Source: Paenibacillus elgii NBRC 100335 (GTDB lineage Bacteria > Bacillota > Bacilli > Paenibacillales > NBRC-103111). From it: 43,245 nucleotides of DNA. Positions within the stretch are counted from its first letter, which is position 1, and each line of letters opens with the position of its first letter. Positions 32,110-42,300 of the stretch are shown piece after piece. The position numbers and the translations under genes were made by a program. A model generated the notes under the pieces. It did no database searches and was not told where the DNA came from. It saw only the letters and a program-made list of their open reading frames with translations. The stretch spans positions 1-43,245 of the forward strand of contig NZ_BIMB01000060.1 in assembly GCF_004000865.1 (NCBI RefSeq), written 5' to 3'.

Positions 32110-33223
32110 GATAAATGTTCTCCAGCCGCCGGATGCTCTCGCGGATATCGTAGCCGTGCTTTTTCAAGAAACGATGCCTTGTCGGCCAATCCGGCGCAGC
32201 CGAACGTCCCAGTATTCCCGTAATCTTGTCGACCCATACCTCGGGCTGCAGCTTCAGATGCTCCACCATGCCGAAGCTCAGGTCGGCTTCCGCCGGTACA
32301 TGCTCCGACACGAGGCTGGGCACGCCGCCGGCCTGCGCTTCGATGACGACAATGCCTAAACCTTCGAATAACGACGGCAGCAGGAACACATCGAAAGCGC
32401 CGATAATTTCCGGAATATCTTTGCGGGCGCCCAGGAAACGGACCTGTCGCCGGATGCCCATCGTTTCGGCAAGCCGCTCCATCTCCTCGCGCAATCTTCC
32501 GTCCCCGACCAGCACGAGCTGCGCCTCAGGGACCTCCTTAACCAGTAAGGAGAACGTCTCCAGTAGAAAACGGTGATTCTTCTCTTCGCTGAACCGGCCG
32601 ATATGCCCCACAACCGGTATCGACGGGTCGGTCACGCCGATCCGCTGCCTGAGCCCGCTCCGATCTGTGGGCAGCTGCTCGTATGGCAGCAGATTGATCG
32701 CATTGGGCAGCAGCTCCGTGCGGGTATCCTTCCAGCAGCGGGCCCCGAAGAGCGATTCGCACGCCGGCCTGGAGCAGCCGATCAGATGCGTGCTGTGCTT
32801 TAAAATCAGCGATTTCATATAATGGCGGTACAAGGTGCGGAACAGCGTCGTCCGCTGTTCGGCATTCACCGTATGACTGTGGCATACGCGAACCGGAACG
32901 CCGATCTCCTTGGCCAGCTTCAGCACATACCCGCTGAATTGGAAAATATGGCTGTGAATGGCGGAATAAGGACCATTTTCTCTCACATTATGCAGGAACT
33001 GCTCCCGAAACGGGCCAAGCCCTTTCCGGGGATGCGGCTGCAGCAATATTTTCCCGCCAAGCTCGCGAATCTCGCGATCGTAGAACCCTTCGCCTTCCAA
33101 CTGGACCGCGAAATGAAACTCGAACCGCTCCCGGTCGATGTTCCTGTAAATGTTCATCAGCAGTGTCTCGACACCGCCGGGGTCCATTTTTCCGACAACA
33201 TGCAATATTTTAATCGCGCTCAT
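32102..33223 (-). CDS. GT4-family glycosyltransferase, EpsF-like
   Basis: The 373-residue GT-B enzyme starts IKILHVVGKMDPGGVETLLMN, typical of EpsF and related enzymes (VGKMDPGGVE). It contains HSHTVNAEQRT, GHIGRFSEEKNHRFL, and LLPSLFEGLGIVVIEAQA with the donor-binding glutamates. It should add one sugar to the repeat unit in the cytoplasm. The ATG follows GGGAGGG. The end overlaps the polymerase start by eight bases. Confidence 0.9.
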   Translation of the reverse strand: MSAIKILHVVGKMDPGGVETLLMNIYRNIDRERFEFHFAVQLEGEGFYDREIRELGGKILLQPHPRKGLGPFREQFLHNVRENGPYSAIHSHIFQFSGYVLKLAKEIGVPVRVCHSHTVNAEQRTTLFRTLYRHYMKSLILKHSTHLIGCSRPACESLFGARCWKDTRTELLPNAINLLPYEQLPTDRSGLRQRIGVTDPSIPVVGHIGRFSEEKNHRFLLETFSLLVKEVPEAQLVLVGDGRLREEMERLAETMGIRRQVRFLGARKDIPEIIGAFDVFLLPSLFEGLGIVVIEAQAGGVPSLVSEHVPAEADLSFGMVEHLKLQPEVWVDKITGILGRSAAPDWPTRHRFLKKHGYDIRESIRRLENIYHA

Positions 33224-33253
33224 CTTACCCTCCCGGATGACTGTATCCTTTGG

Positions 33254-34594
33254 CTATGATTTGCTTCCGGTACGTCCCGGCATCCACACGCCGGTCACGA
33301 TCTGCATGGACCGCTTGACCTTGAACATCATGCTGAAATAGCAGAACGCCGTCGACAGCAAGTTCGCCAAGGCTGCACCGATCATGCCGAGACTCGGAAT
33401 CAGCAGCAGATTAAACGCCACATTCAGCACGGTCGAAATCATCAAGATCCGGCTGGACGCGCGCTGCTGCCCGGTCATCGTCATGACCGTTCCGGATTGC
33501 CCGCAATACGAATGAACGAGATGGCTCAGCGACAGCAGAATGAGTGCGGTTGTCCCCGCTTTGAACTCTTCTCCGAACAATCCCAGAATCCATTGGCCCA
33601 GCAGCAGAATCGTCAGGAACACCAGACCGGCGAAGGCAAACCCCGATCGGCCGGACAGCGTGCATACCTTTTGCATCTGCTTCATGTCGCCTTTGGCATA
33701 GGATTCCGAAATCATCGGGGCCGCAATCATATTGATCGACGTGATCGCAAACGAAACCATCGTCGCGATCCGTACGGCTGCCGAGAAAATACCAGACTCG
33801 CTCGTGCCGTGCATCATACCGATCATGACGACGCTAAGCTGACCCAGAATCAGATACATGCCCGAATTCACCATCAAGGACGTCGATTCCGACAGCCAAT
33901 GCTTCGTTTGGAACCGGTGCGGATGCCCTTTCGTATGCGGCGTCAGCTTACGGTTAAGCACCCAGGCCCCGAATAGATACGACAGCAGCATCGACCCGAC
34001 AAAGATGACCATCGCTTCAAATGCGCCAGCTTTGACGTGAAATAGAACCGTGTAAGCATACAAAATGACGATGCAAAAAACGGGACGCAGTACCTTCTCC
34101 GGCAGCTGGGCAACGAGCACTTCCTTGAGCGCCAGCAGCGAGCTTTGCCTTAACGTCGCCGTCGCCATCAATGGGATAATCAGCAAGCTAGTCAAAAAGG
34201 TGTAATAGAACTCGCCTCCGCTGTTCCTGTACATCACATAAATGACCACACCGCTAATTCCCATTAGCACGAGCGATACAAGCAAGGTCAGTTGGTTCGC
34301 CCGGCGCAGCAAGCCTTTGACTTCGCCCCATAGCTGGTCCGCCTTGTAAGAAGACACGAACCTAACGATCGCCGTATCGAAGCCGAGGTTGGCGGGAAAA
34401 GCTACGAAGGTGATGACCGTCATCACAAAAGCGTAATATCCGTAGCTGACGACTCCGAGCAGCCTGGCCAACACGACCTGCATCAACACGGCAAGCCCGA
34501 CGCCGGCCACATTCATCATGAACGAGATGGAGCCGCTTTTCGCGAGAATTCGGGAAACGTTCGTTTCCGTCCGATGTAACGTCGTCTGTTTCAT
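33254..34594 (-). CDS. wzx: Oligosaccharide-repeat flippase (Wzx/MurJ-type)
   Basis: The 446-residue product is a membrane protein with about 12-14 helices of the MATE/MOP flippase superfamily. Typical segments are GVGLAVLMQVVLARLLGVVSYG near the N-terminus (split: LARLLGVVSYGYYAFVM) and an MIGAALANLLSTAFCYF C-terminal half. It should flip the undecaprenyl-linked repeat unit to the outer face for polymerisation. It lies 64 bases after the pglF-like gene, one of the wider gaps of the operon. Confidence 0.9.
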   Translation of the reverse strand: MKQTTLHRTETNVSRILAKSGSISFMMNVAGVGLAVLMQVVLARLLGVVSYGYYAFVMTVITFVAFPANLGFDTAIVRFVSSYKADQLWGEVKGLLRRANQLTLLVSLVLMGISGVVIYVMYRNSGGEFYYTFLTSLLIIPLMATATLRQSSLLALKEVLVAQLPEKVLRPVFCIVILYAYTVLFHVKAGAFEAMVIFVGSMLLSYLFGAWVLNRKLTPHTKGHPHRFQTKHWLSESTSLMVNSGMYLILGQLSVVMIGMMHGTSESGIFSAAVRIATMVSFAITSINMIAAPMISESYAKGDMKQMQKVCTLSGRSGFAFAGLVFLTILLLGQWILGLFGEEFKAGTTALILLSLSHLVHSYCGQSGTVMTMTGQQRASSRILMISTVLNVAFNLLLIPSLGMIGAALANLLSTAFCYFSMMFKVKRSMQIVTGVWMPGRTGSKS

Positions 34595-34655
34595 ACATAC
34601 CTTCTTCTTCAGTTAGTCTGAATCCCGGGAACGTCTACGGTCGTTTCCGAACCGA

Positions 34656-36491
34656 TTAGGAAACGTTGCTGTACGTAGGCACCAGATGCTTGAGCACCTC
34701 GCGAATTTCCTGCTGCCCTTTGCCGAGCACTCTCTCCAGCTTGCGGATCTCGAATTCCAGCTCCGTCCGGTTGATGTTCATCGGCTTGCCGATGAAGATC
34801 CGGTCATGCATCGTCGAGGTGATGCCTTCTTCGTTCGTTAACAGCTCCTCGTACAATTTCTCGCCTTCCCGCATGCCTGTAAACTCGATGTTGATGTCGA
34901 CATTCGGCTCGAAGCCGGACAAGCGGATCAAGTCGGCCGCCAGATCGTAAATCTTCACGGGCGCGCCCATATCGAGAATGAACACCTCGCCCCCCTTGGC
35001 AAAGGCACCCGCCTGAATGACAAGCTGAACCGCCTCGGGGATTGTCATAAAGTAGCGCACCATCTCCGGATGGGTTACCGTCACCGGACCGCCTCGCTGA
35101 ATCTGCTCTTTAAACCGGGGAATAACGCTGCCCCGGGAGCCCAGCACGTTGCCGAAGCGGACGGCGACGAACTTCGTTTGGCTCTGCTTGTCCAAGCTTT
35201 GAATGAACATTTCGGCGATCCGCTTCGTCGTTCCCATCACGCTTGTCGGATTGACCGCCTTGTCCGTGGAGATTAAAACGAACCGCTCCGCCTGGAACTG
35301 ATCGGCGCACTCGGCGACATTTTTCGTGCCGAATACGTTATTCTTGACCGCCTCCGAAGGATTCCGCTCCATCAACGGCACATGCTTGTGAGCTGCCGCA
35401 TGGAAAACGACCTGCGGGCGATGTTGGCTGAACATTTCCTCCAGCCTCGTCCGGTCCTGCACATCGGCAATGACCGTCTCCAATTCGAGCTCCGGCGCGA
35501 GCCGGCGCATCTCCATCTCAATCGTATAAATGCTGTTTTCACCATGTCCCAGCAGCAGCAGCTTCCGGGGGCGGAAAGGAGCGATTTGCCGGCACAGCTC
35601 CGAACCGATCGAGCCGCCGGCGCCCGTAACGAGGACGATCTTGTCTTCCACGTAATTGGCGATGCCATCCAAATCCGTCTTGATCGGATCTCTTCCGAGC
35701 AAATCCTCCACCTGCACGTCGCGTACCTGGTTCAAGGTCGTTTTGCCTGCGATAATTTCCTGCAGATGAGGAATAATTTTCAGGCGGGCTTTCGTTTGCT
35801 TGCAAATGTTGATAATGTCCGTGATTTGCGTCTTGGACACCGAAGGCATCGCAATAATGACCTCGTCGATGCCGTGTTTTTCGACAATCGCCGGAATCTG
35901 TTCGCGACCGCCCAGTACAGGAAGACCGTACACTTGAAGCTTTTGCTTATAAGGATCGTCATCGACGAAAGCAAACGGCATCGTGTCGTAAGCCTCGTTG
36001 CTCTTCAGCTCCTTGGCAAACAGCGTTCCGCAGCTTCCGGCTCCGACGATGAGCGCCTTCTTCGGTTCGTCGGCCCCATGCGCTTGCCGCTTGCCGCCGA
36101 ACTTGTCGCAGAACACTCTCCACACGAACCTGCTTCCACCGAGCAGCAGCAGCATCGTTTCGGCGGTATGCAGGGCTATCGTGAACGAAACCGGCTGGGC
36201 CGAGATCGCATTCGTCGCCAAGTAAGATACCAAGCTGCTGACCGCTACCGTTTTCGTCATCGAAATCAGCTCGCCGACACTCGCATACTGCCAGATCCGG
36301 TTGTACAGCTTGAAGAGAAACATAAACGCCGTGCTGACGATGGAAGAAATCGTCCCATACAGCAGCCACAGCTGCACCTGATCGGCGGGAATGGAGCTTT
36401 TATACGAGAAGTAAAAGGCAAAGTAGACGCTAAGCCATACCATACCGAGATCGATTGCGACCAAAATTCCCGTTCTTTTGGAATAATTCAT
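34656..36491 (-). CDS. pglF: PglF/CapD-like UDP-GlcNAc 4,6-dehydratase
   Basis: The 611-residue product has four N-terminal membrane helices (about 1-125). A small Rossmann domain (KALIVGAGSCGTLFAKEL) follows, then a dehydratase domain starting VLVTGAGGSIGSELC at about residue 289. The active-site segment is STDKAVNPTSVMGTTKR, with methionine in place of the usual SDR tyrosine, as in PglF/CapD. It should convert UDP-GlcNAc to UDP-4-keto-6-deoxy-GlcNAc, the first step of UDP-diacetylbacillosamine synthesis, completed by the PglE- and PglD-like enzymes downstream. The ATG follows GGGAGG. Confidence 0.95.
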   Translation of the reverse strand: MNYSKRTGILVAIDLGMVWLSVYFAFYFSYKSSIPADQVQLWLLYGTISSIVSTAFMFLFKLYNRIWQYASVGELISMTKTVAVSSLVSYLATNAISAQPVSFTIALHTAETMLLLLGGSRFVWRVFCDKFGGKRQAHGADEPKKALIVGAGSCGTLFAKELKSNEAYDTMPFAFVDDDPYKQKLQVYGLPVLGGREQIPAIVEKHGIDEVIIAMPSVSKTQITDIINICKQTKARLKIIPHLQEIIAGKTTLNQVRDVQVEDLLGRDPIKTDLDGIANYVEDKIVLVTGAGGSIGSELCRQIAPFRPRKLLLLGHGENSIYTIEMEMRRLAPELELETVIADVQDRTRLEEMFSQHRPQVVFHAAAHKHVPLMERNPSEAVKNNVFGTKNVAECADQFQAERFVLISTDKAVNPTSVMGTTKRIAEMFIQSLDKQSQTKFVAVRFGNVLGSRGSVIPRFKEQIQRGGPVTVTHPEMVRYFMTIPEAVQLVIQAGAFAKGGEVFILDMGAPVKIYDLAADLIRLSGFEPNVDINIEFTGMREGEKLYEELLTNEEGITSTMHDRIFIGKPMNINRTELEFEIRKLERVLGKGQQEIREVLKHLVPTYSNVS

Positions 36492-36511
36492 CGTTCTTCC
36501 TCCCTTAGGTT

Positions 36512-37192
36512 TTATTCGTTGCCATAGTAATAATAGGCATTGCCGGATGGCCGGGCTATTCGGTTTAGTACGACGCCCAGGAGGTTAGCCTGCACGAACT
36601 CCAGCGAATTTTTGGCTTTCTGCACCAAGTCCCGTTTGACTTTCCCGGAATCGACTACGAGAATGACGCCGTCGCATTTGGTTGCGATAATTTGCGCGTC
36701 GCTGACCGCAAGCACCGGGGGCGTATCGAGCAGCACGATATCATAACGCTGCTGGAGCTCCTCAAGCAGTCCGGTCATTTTCTGCGAAGCGAGAATCTCC
36801 GACGGATTCGGAGGAATGGAGCCCGAGGTCATCACTTCCAGGTTCGGGATATCCGTTACTTTGACGGCCATCTCAAGCGTGCATTGTGAGGTAAGCATAT
36901 CCGTCAATCCGTACCGGTTGGATAGATGGAACGTATGATGCGCCGTCGGCTTGCGCAGGTCGGCGTCGATCAGCAGCACCTTCTTATTCGATTGGGCATA
37001 TACGACAGCCAGATTATTGATTGTCGTCGATTTCCCTTCCATCGGGCTGGAAGACGTCACCATCAACGTCTTGCACAGCCGGTCGACGGATGAGAATTGG
37101 ATATTCGTACGCAGCGTCCGATACGATTCGGAGACGGGCGATTTCGGATGACTGTGTGCAATGACGGGACGCCGCTTAGCGGACTTGGACAT
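36512..37192 (-). CDS. capB: Bacterial tyrosine kinase CapB/CpsD
   Basis: The 226-residue BY-kinase has Walker A (SSPMEGKSTTINNLA), Walker A' (VLLIDADLRKPTAH) and Walker B (IVLLDTPPVL). It ends in a four-tyrosine autophosphorylation cluster (NAYYYYGNE). It works with the CapA membrane protein, whose C-terminus activates it, and controls polymer length and export. Start choice is uncertain: ATG at 37192 or GTG at 37204, neither with a well-spaced ribosome binding site. It overlaps the capA end by about 17 bases. Confidence 0.94.
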   Translation of the reverse strand: MSKSAKRRPVIAHSHPKSPVSESYRTLRTNIQFSSVDRLCKTLMVTSSSPMEGKSTTINNLAVVYAQSNKKVLLIDADLRKPTAHHTFHLSNRYGLTDMLTSQCTLEMAVKVTDIPNLEVMTSGSIPPNPSEILASQKMTGLLEELQQRYDIVLLDTPPVLAVSDAQIIATKCDGVILVVDSGKVKRDLVQKAKNSLEFVQANLLGVVLNRIARPSGNAYYYYGNE

Positions 37193-37937
37193 TGGATAGT
37201 TCACCGACCTTTCGCTCGGAAGACAGGGAGCCTTTATTCGTTTCCAGGTCCTGTTCGTCGATTTGGGTAATTAAAGCAAGCGTCGGCAAGCCCAGATAAC
37301 GTTGGACGTCCTCTTCCGTTTTGACCGTATCGTCCATATATTCCAGTAAAAAGACGAGTCCGACGGAAAGCATAAGCGAAGCGAGAAAGCCAAGCGCGAT
37401 ATTTAACAATGGGTCCGGTTTAATGGGACGGGGCTGTTTGGCCGGATCGGCTTGGTTCAGCAAAATCACGTTATCGACCTTCATGATCTTCGGAATTTGG
37501 CTTTGGAACACCTGGAACACGGCATTGACGATATGAGCCGCCTTCTCGTAGGACGAATCTTGAATCGAGATGGTGAGCACTTGGGTCTCGTTCACCGAGC
37601 TCAGCTTGATTTTGCTGATCAACTGCTCGGAGGTCATCCCGAACTCGGGATGATCCTTCGCCACAATGTCCATGATGGCCGGGGTCTTAATAATTTCCTT
37701 GTAAGTCGTGACAAGCGAAATATTCGTATTTACGGAGTTTAAGTCCAATTTCACAACACCGGCCTGATCGGGCGATGAGTTAATAATCAGCTTCGACGAA
37801 GCTTCATACACGGGCTTCATGAAAAAATAGCTCACGATACCAGCAGCCGTACAGCTAACTGCGACGACGAGAACAATCAGCCACAGACGCTTGCGCAATA
37901 CGCTCATCACCGCTTTTAAATCGAAATCCATGGTCAC
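37176..37937 (-). CDS. capA: Wzz-type polysaccharide co-polymerase CapA
   Basis: The 253-residue product has two membrane helices (about 17-40 and 178-198), flanking an extracytoplasmic Wzz domain (EASSKLIINSSPDQAGVV, LVTTYKEIIKTPAIMD). A proline-rich segment (ADPAKQPRPIKPDP) comes before the second helix. The short cytoplasmic tail is the expected contact for CapB. The start is GTG, nine bases after GAGGAT; the ATG two codons later is further from it. Confidence 0.94.
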   Translation of the reverse strand: MTMDFDLKAVMSVLRKRLWLIVLVVAVSCTAAGIVSYFFMKPVYEASSKLIINSSPDQAGVVKLDLNSVNTNISLVTTYKEIIKTPAIMDIVAKDHPEFGMTSEQLISKIKLSSVNETQVLTISIQDSSYEKAAHIVNAVFQVFQSQIPKIMKVDNVILLNQADPAKQPRPIKPDPLLNIALGFLASLMLSVGLVFLLEYMDDTVKTEEDVQRYLGLPTLALITQIDEQDLETNKGSLSSERKVGELSNVQVR

Positions 37938-37985
37938 GTTATACAGATCCTCGCTTTCGTTTGATGTGAATTTTCCGATTGTTCT

Positions 37986-38783
37986 TTATAACGAACGATT
38001 CCTCCTAAAAAAACGCGGTAGTTGGGTAAAGAAAAAGCTCCTGCGGACTTGCCGAACCGGCCTCCAAATTTCAAAGCTCCGGTCCTTGAGCAAGGATTCC
38101 GCATTATGCTGATAATACTTCACATAATCACCTCCGAGCTTTTCAGTCACGATGCCGTAGGCCCGCTGCAAATGAAACGGGCGGCGAACGGCATCATGCG
38201 CATCCGACGCGATAAAATGTATCAGATTTCTTCGGCATAGCTCTAAAGCAACCGAGCGGACCTGAGGTCCGAAATAACCCGTTATGGAATGGGAAGTCAC
38301 TTGCGCCAAAGCACCATATTCAATCAGTTTCAACAGCTTATCCGGCTGCTCCGCGATTTCCTTATTGCGTTCCGGATGGGCGATGACCGCCGTCAGATGT
38401 CGAATCGACAGCTCGTGAAAGATTTCCTCGACCCGTTCGGGAAGCTTGGACGACGGGAATTCGATCAAGATGTAGGACGAACCGTTCAGAGTCAACAATT
38501 GATTGGCATAAAGATCGTCAAGCCACTGCGGGTGAGTATGGATCTCTTGACCGCTGCAAATCGTTAAAGGGATCTGGTGCCGTACAAGCTGTTCCTGCAG
38601 CGACGACACCGCCGTTTCGACAGTTTGTGCAGGATTATAATAGCTGCCCTTTCGATGATGAGGCGTGGCGATAATCGTCGAAATTCCTTCTTGAACAGCC
38701 AAGCGAGCGAGCTCAAGCGACTGCTCCAAGCTGGCAGGACCATCATCCAAACCATGAAGAACGTGACTATGTATGTCGATCAA
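37986..38783 (-). CDS. capC: Manganese-dependent protein-tyrosine phosphatase CapC/CpsB
   Basis: The 265-residue PHP-fold phosphatase removes phosphate from the CapB tyrosine cluster. Metal-binding segments are DIHSHVLHGLDDGP at the N-terminus, ATPHHRKG, VIAHPERNKE and ASDAHDAVRRP. The start is TTG, nine bases after GGGAGG. It is the first gene of the exopolysaccharide operon, giving the order capC-capA-capB seen at regulatory ends of capsule loci. Confidence 0.95.
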   Translation of the reverse strand: MIDIHSHVLHGLDDGPASLEQSLELARLAVQEGISTIIATPHHRKGSYYNPAQTVETAVSSLQEQLVRHQIPLTICSGQEIHTHPQWLDDLYANQLLTLNGSSYILIEFPSSKLPERVEEIFHELSIRHLTAVIAHPERNKEIAEQPDKLLKLIEYGALAQVTSHSITGYFGPQVRSVALELCRRNLIHFIASDAHDAVRRPFHLQRAYGIVTEKLGGDYVKYYQHNAESLLKDRSFEIWRPVRQVRRSFFFTQLPRFFRRNRSL

Positions 38784-39342
38784 TGTCTGCTTCCTCCCGC
38801 TTATCCCGACTATGATAAATTATGGCACATTTTCAAAGCGAACGATGAGGGAACAGAGTTGTGTATTTGATTAGTTAAAAATGATTATTTTTCATTTATG
38901 GATACAGGATTTAACAGGCTCTTAATGTAATAAAAGATACAATTTTAAAAATGTTTTACCCATTAAATGTAACCTATTGCATAAACTTTATTTAATATAT
39001 ACATAAATTTACATTCATAGTTTTTTAAAGAATGAAAGCGTTTTTGTTTTTCATGAAAATGGAGAAAAGCTCTTTCATCAAAAGGCTCGCGAGGATTTTT
39101 AAAAAAATATGACCCTCACCCTTTTGGCTATATTTGGAATACAAAATTTGGTCGATTTTGGGACTTTGGATTGACTACAGGTAAAAACACCCAATAGATT
39201 GAGCAATTTGGAAAAAAATAAGCCCAGGCGCTCCTCCCTGCAGAATGAACTATGTCTGGGTCATTGAACACATTTTTCGCTACCCTCAAGGCCCAGAAAT
39301 AGGAAGGACACCCAGCTCTTGAATGCCGGATGCCCTTGTTTT
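38784..39342. other. AT-rich intergenic region upstream of the exopolysaccharide operon
   Basis: About 560 bases separate the GHL10 gene from capC. Positions 38870-39110 are much richer in A and T than the flanking genes, with many T and A runs. The operon promoter should lie here, but I cannot pick out a convincing -35/-10 pair; CATAAT near 38825-38820 is a weak -10 candidate. The part at 39180-39300 has short inverted repeats such as CCCAG/CTGGG. I see no gene. Confidence 0.6.
39304..39337. terminator. Hairpin at the end of the GHL10 gene
   Basis: AAGGACACCC pairs with GGATGCCCTT (two G-T pairs). It starts six bases beyond the GHL10 stop. On the plus strand it is followed by GTTTTTC; on the minus strand the T content is lower. 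A weak bidirectional terminator is likely. Confidence 0.5.
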
Positions 39343-42300
39343 TCAATTTAAAGCTTGCGCCAAACGAATAAGCAGATCGCCGAGCTCTGCCGGGATTTTC
39401 TTTCCTTGTAACGCCGAAACTTCATGGATATAGGCGTCAATTTGCTTATGCTCGAGCTTTTTCACCAACGAATTGACGACGCCATGGCCGCCCGGTCCTG
39501 TCACCAATTGGCGCGTCACGTTCCCAAGGCTCCCATAGGTAACCCGTACCGTATACGTTGCGGCGGTGACCGTCGTATGGCCCGCTCGATCCTGGGCCGT
39601 GGCCGTCACGGTACCTGTGCCAAGCGAGAGCATATATCCCGGCTGATCGACCAGCGGCCCGCCGCAAGAGCTGTACACGACGCCGGATACCGTATCCGTC
39701 GCCGTACAAACGACCAGTACCCGTTGATCGACCGTATACTCGCCTGCACCGGTCCACTGTACAACCGGCGGCGTTTTATCGATCGAGACGACAACCGATT
39801 GCGGCAGCTCCGTATTGCCTGCTTTATCGGTTGAACGGAACGACACCGTGTGCGAACCTTCCTTGCTGATGAGCAGCGGGTCCCGGTAAAGCTGCCACTG
39901 GCTTCCGCCGTTCAGGCTGTATTCCGTTCGTTCAACGCCTGACTGTTCATCTATTGCTGTCAGCTTCAGCGTTACATCGGATATAAACCAGCCATTGCGC
40001 TGCTCCCCTTCCAACGTCGCCGTCGTGACAGGCGCTTCCCTGTCCTTCTCGTTGGCTACCGTTATTTTATTGCTTGCTGTGCTCTCGTTATGCAATCGGT
40101 CGCTGGCCGTGACCACGTAAGTGTACGTTTTTCCGTCAGCCGCTACTGGATCTATGATCTTCTGCACAGCGGCATTTCCAGCCTTGCGTACCGACGCCAT
40201 AATCGCCTCGGGATGCTCCAGTCCGGGGACTTCCTTCCCCTCGAAGCGGTAAACCACATAATAGGCCTCATCCCGTGAACCTCCGCCTTCCCAGGTCAGC
40301 TCCACTCCGCCCTCTTGGCGTACGGCAGCTTGCAGAACCGGCGCTGCAGGCGCCTGTGCATCCAGCCAAGGCATAGCGGGGATGAGCGCCCGATACGGGT
40401 ACACGTCTTGCTTCAGGCGGTTTCCGAACCCGAGCGGGTTGGCAAGCAAATCTTTGGCCGAGAAAAACATACTGCCGCGGATCGTTTCAAAGTTGCGGTT
40501 AAACACAAGCTGGTTAGGCAGTTCATCCGGCTTCTGCCATGTCGGGTCCGCCGAGCCGATCCGGTAAGGCGCCTGCCCGATGTACAGGTGTACGTTCTTC
40601 CCTTGCGTTTCCTTGGTCCACCAATCGATCAGCTTCTCATAGGCGGCCGGCGAATAACCGAAGTTCCAGTAAATTTGGGGAACGATATAGTCCAACCAGC
40701 CTTGCTGTATCCACGTTCGTGTATCCGCATACAAATCGTCATAGTTCCGCAAGCCGTTCGTGTCCGAGCCCGTAGGGTCATCCGCTTTATTTCTCCATAT
40801 TCCAAAAGGACTGATGCCGAATTTGACATGACTTTTTTCACGGTGGATGGCCGAGCTCAACTGCTGTACAAGTCCATTGACATTGTTTCTCCGCCAATCG
40901 GCTTTATTGTCGAATCCTCCACCGTACTGCCGATACGTGTCTTCATCGGGAAAATCGACGCCGGCTGCAGGATATGGATAAAAATAGTCATCCATATGAA
41001 CTCCGTCGATGTCGTAGTTTTTCACCACCTCAAGCACGCTTCCGATGACAAAGTCTTTCACCGCCGGAATCCCGGGGTTATACAGCAGCCTTCCGCCGTA
41101 GGCGACGACCCAATCCGGATGCTGCCGGGCCGGATGGTCCGCCACCAGCTTATCGATCTGGTCCTGCATACTGACCCGGTAAGGATTGAACCAGGCATGA
41201 AACTCCAAGTTCCGCTTATGAGCTTCCTCAACCATAAAAGCTAAAGGATCGTACCCTGGATTTTTACCTTGAACGCCGGTTAGCCATTCCGACCATGGTC
41301 CATAATTCGACGGGTAAAACGCATCCGCCGTCGGCTTCACCTGTACGATCACGGCGTTCATTCCAAGGGCTTGAAGCTCATCCAGCATCTTGGCAAAATC
41401 GCGCTTCTGCTCTTCTGGTGTGACGACTCCTTTTTTCGGCCAGTCGATATTTTCCACTGAGGCAATCCAAGCGGCTCTCAGCTCCCGTTTCGGCATAGCG
41501 GTCGGTTGGTTGACGACGAGCATTTTATCGCTGGATTTCCCGCCGTAGCTGGCCGTAATTCGCGTGGCTCCTACTTTCAATGCCGTTACAGTACCGTTCG
41601 AATCGACCCGCGCTATATCGGGATTGCTGCTCTTATAGGTCGAACTGCCTGTAACGTCGACCGGCTCATTCATTAAGGAATAGGTAGCGCTTACTTTGGC
41701 TTGCTGCGTTTGTCCTACGTTCATCGCCTTCATTTCGGCCAGCTCGATTTTTTGCAAAATAGGCACCGGCTTTTTCACCGTAAGCGTGTAGTTCGAGGTC
41801 TGGCCGCCGAAGCTTGCCGTAATGACGGCTTCCCCGTCCTTCATCGCCTTGAGCTTCCCGGTCATGTCGATCGTTGCTACCTGAGGATTGTTGCTTAGGT
41901 AGGAAACGCCGCTGACGATCTCTATAGGCTCGCTGTTAGAAGGATACGCGGCAAATACTTTAACCGTATCGCTATCGCCAACCGCCAACGTGCCGGACGC
42001 CGATAGCTCAATGCTTCGCGGCATCGGAGTCTCCGTCGTCACCGTCAGGGTGAACAGTGCTTGCGGCGCGTTAGCTGCTGTAGCCGAGATCATCGTCGAC
42101 CCGGGCTGCAGCGCCTTGACCAAACCGGACTCGTCGATCGTCGCTATGGTTGGATCGCTGCTCGCATAAACGACCCCGCCCGTAACTTCAACCGGCTCCG
42201 TACTTCCGCTATACGTTCCGTACACCTTAGCCTGCATGCTATCTCCATTTTTCATCGGCGGCAGGCCGCGCAAATCCAGCGCATACATACTTAAGTCTGT

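Noticed and set aside
39128..39346. 72-codon frame overlapping the GHL10 stop
   Set aside because: It has a TTG start without a ribosome binding site, unlikely composition, and runs through the hairpin region; no recognisable protein.
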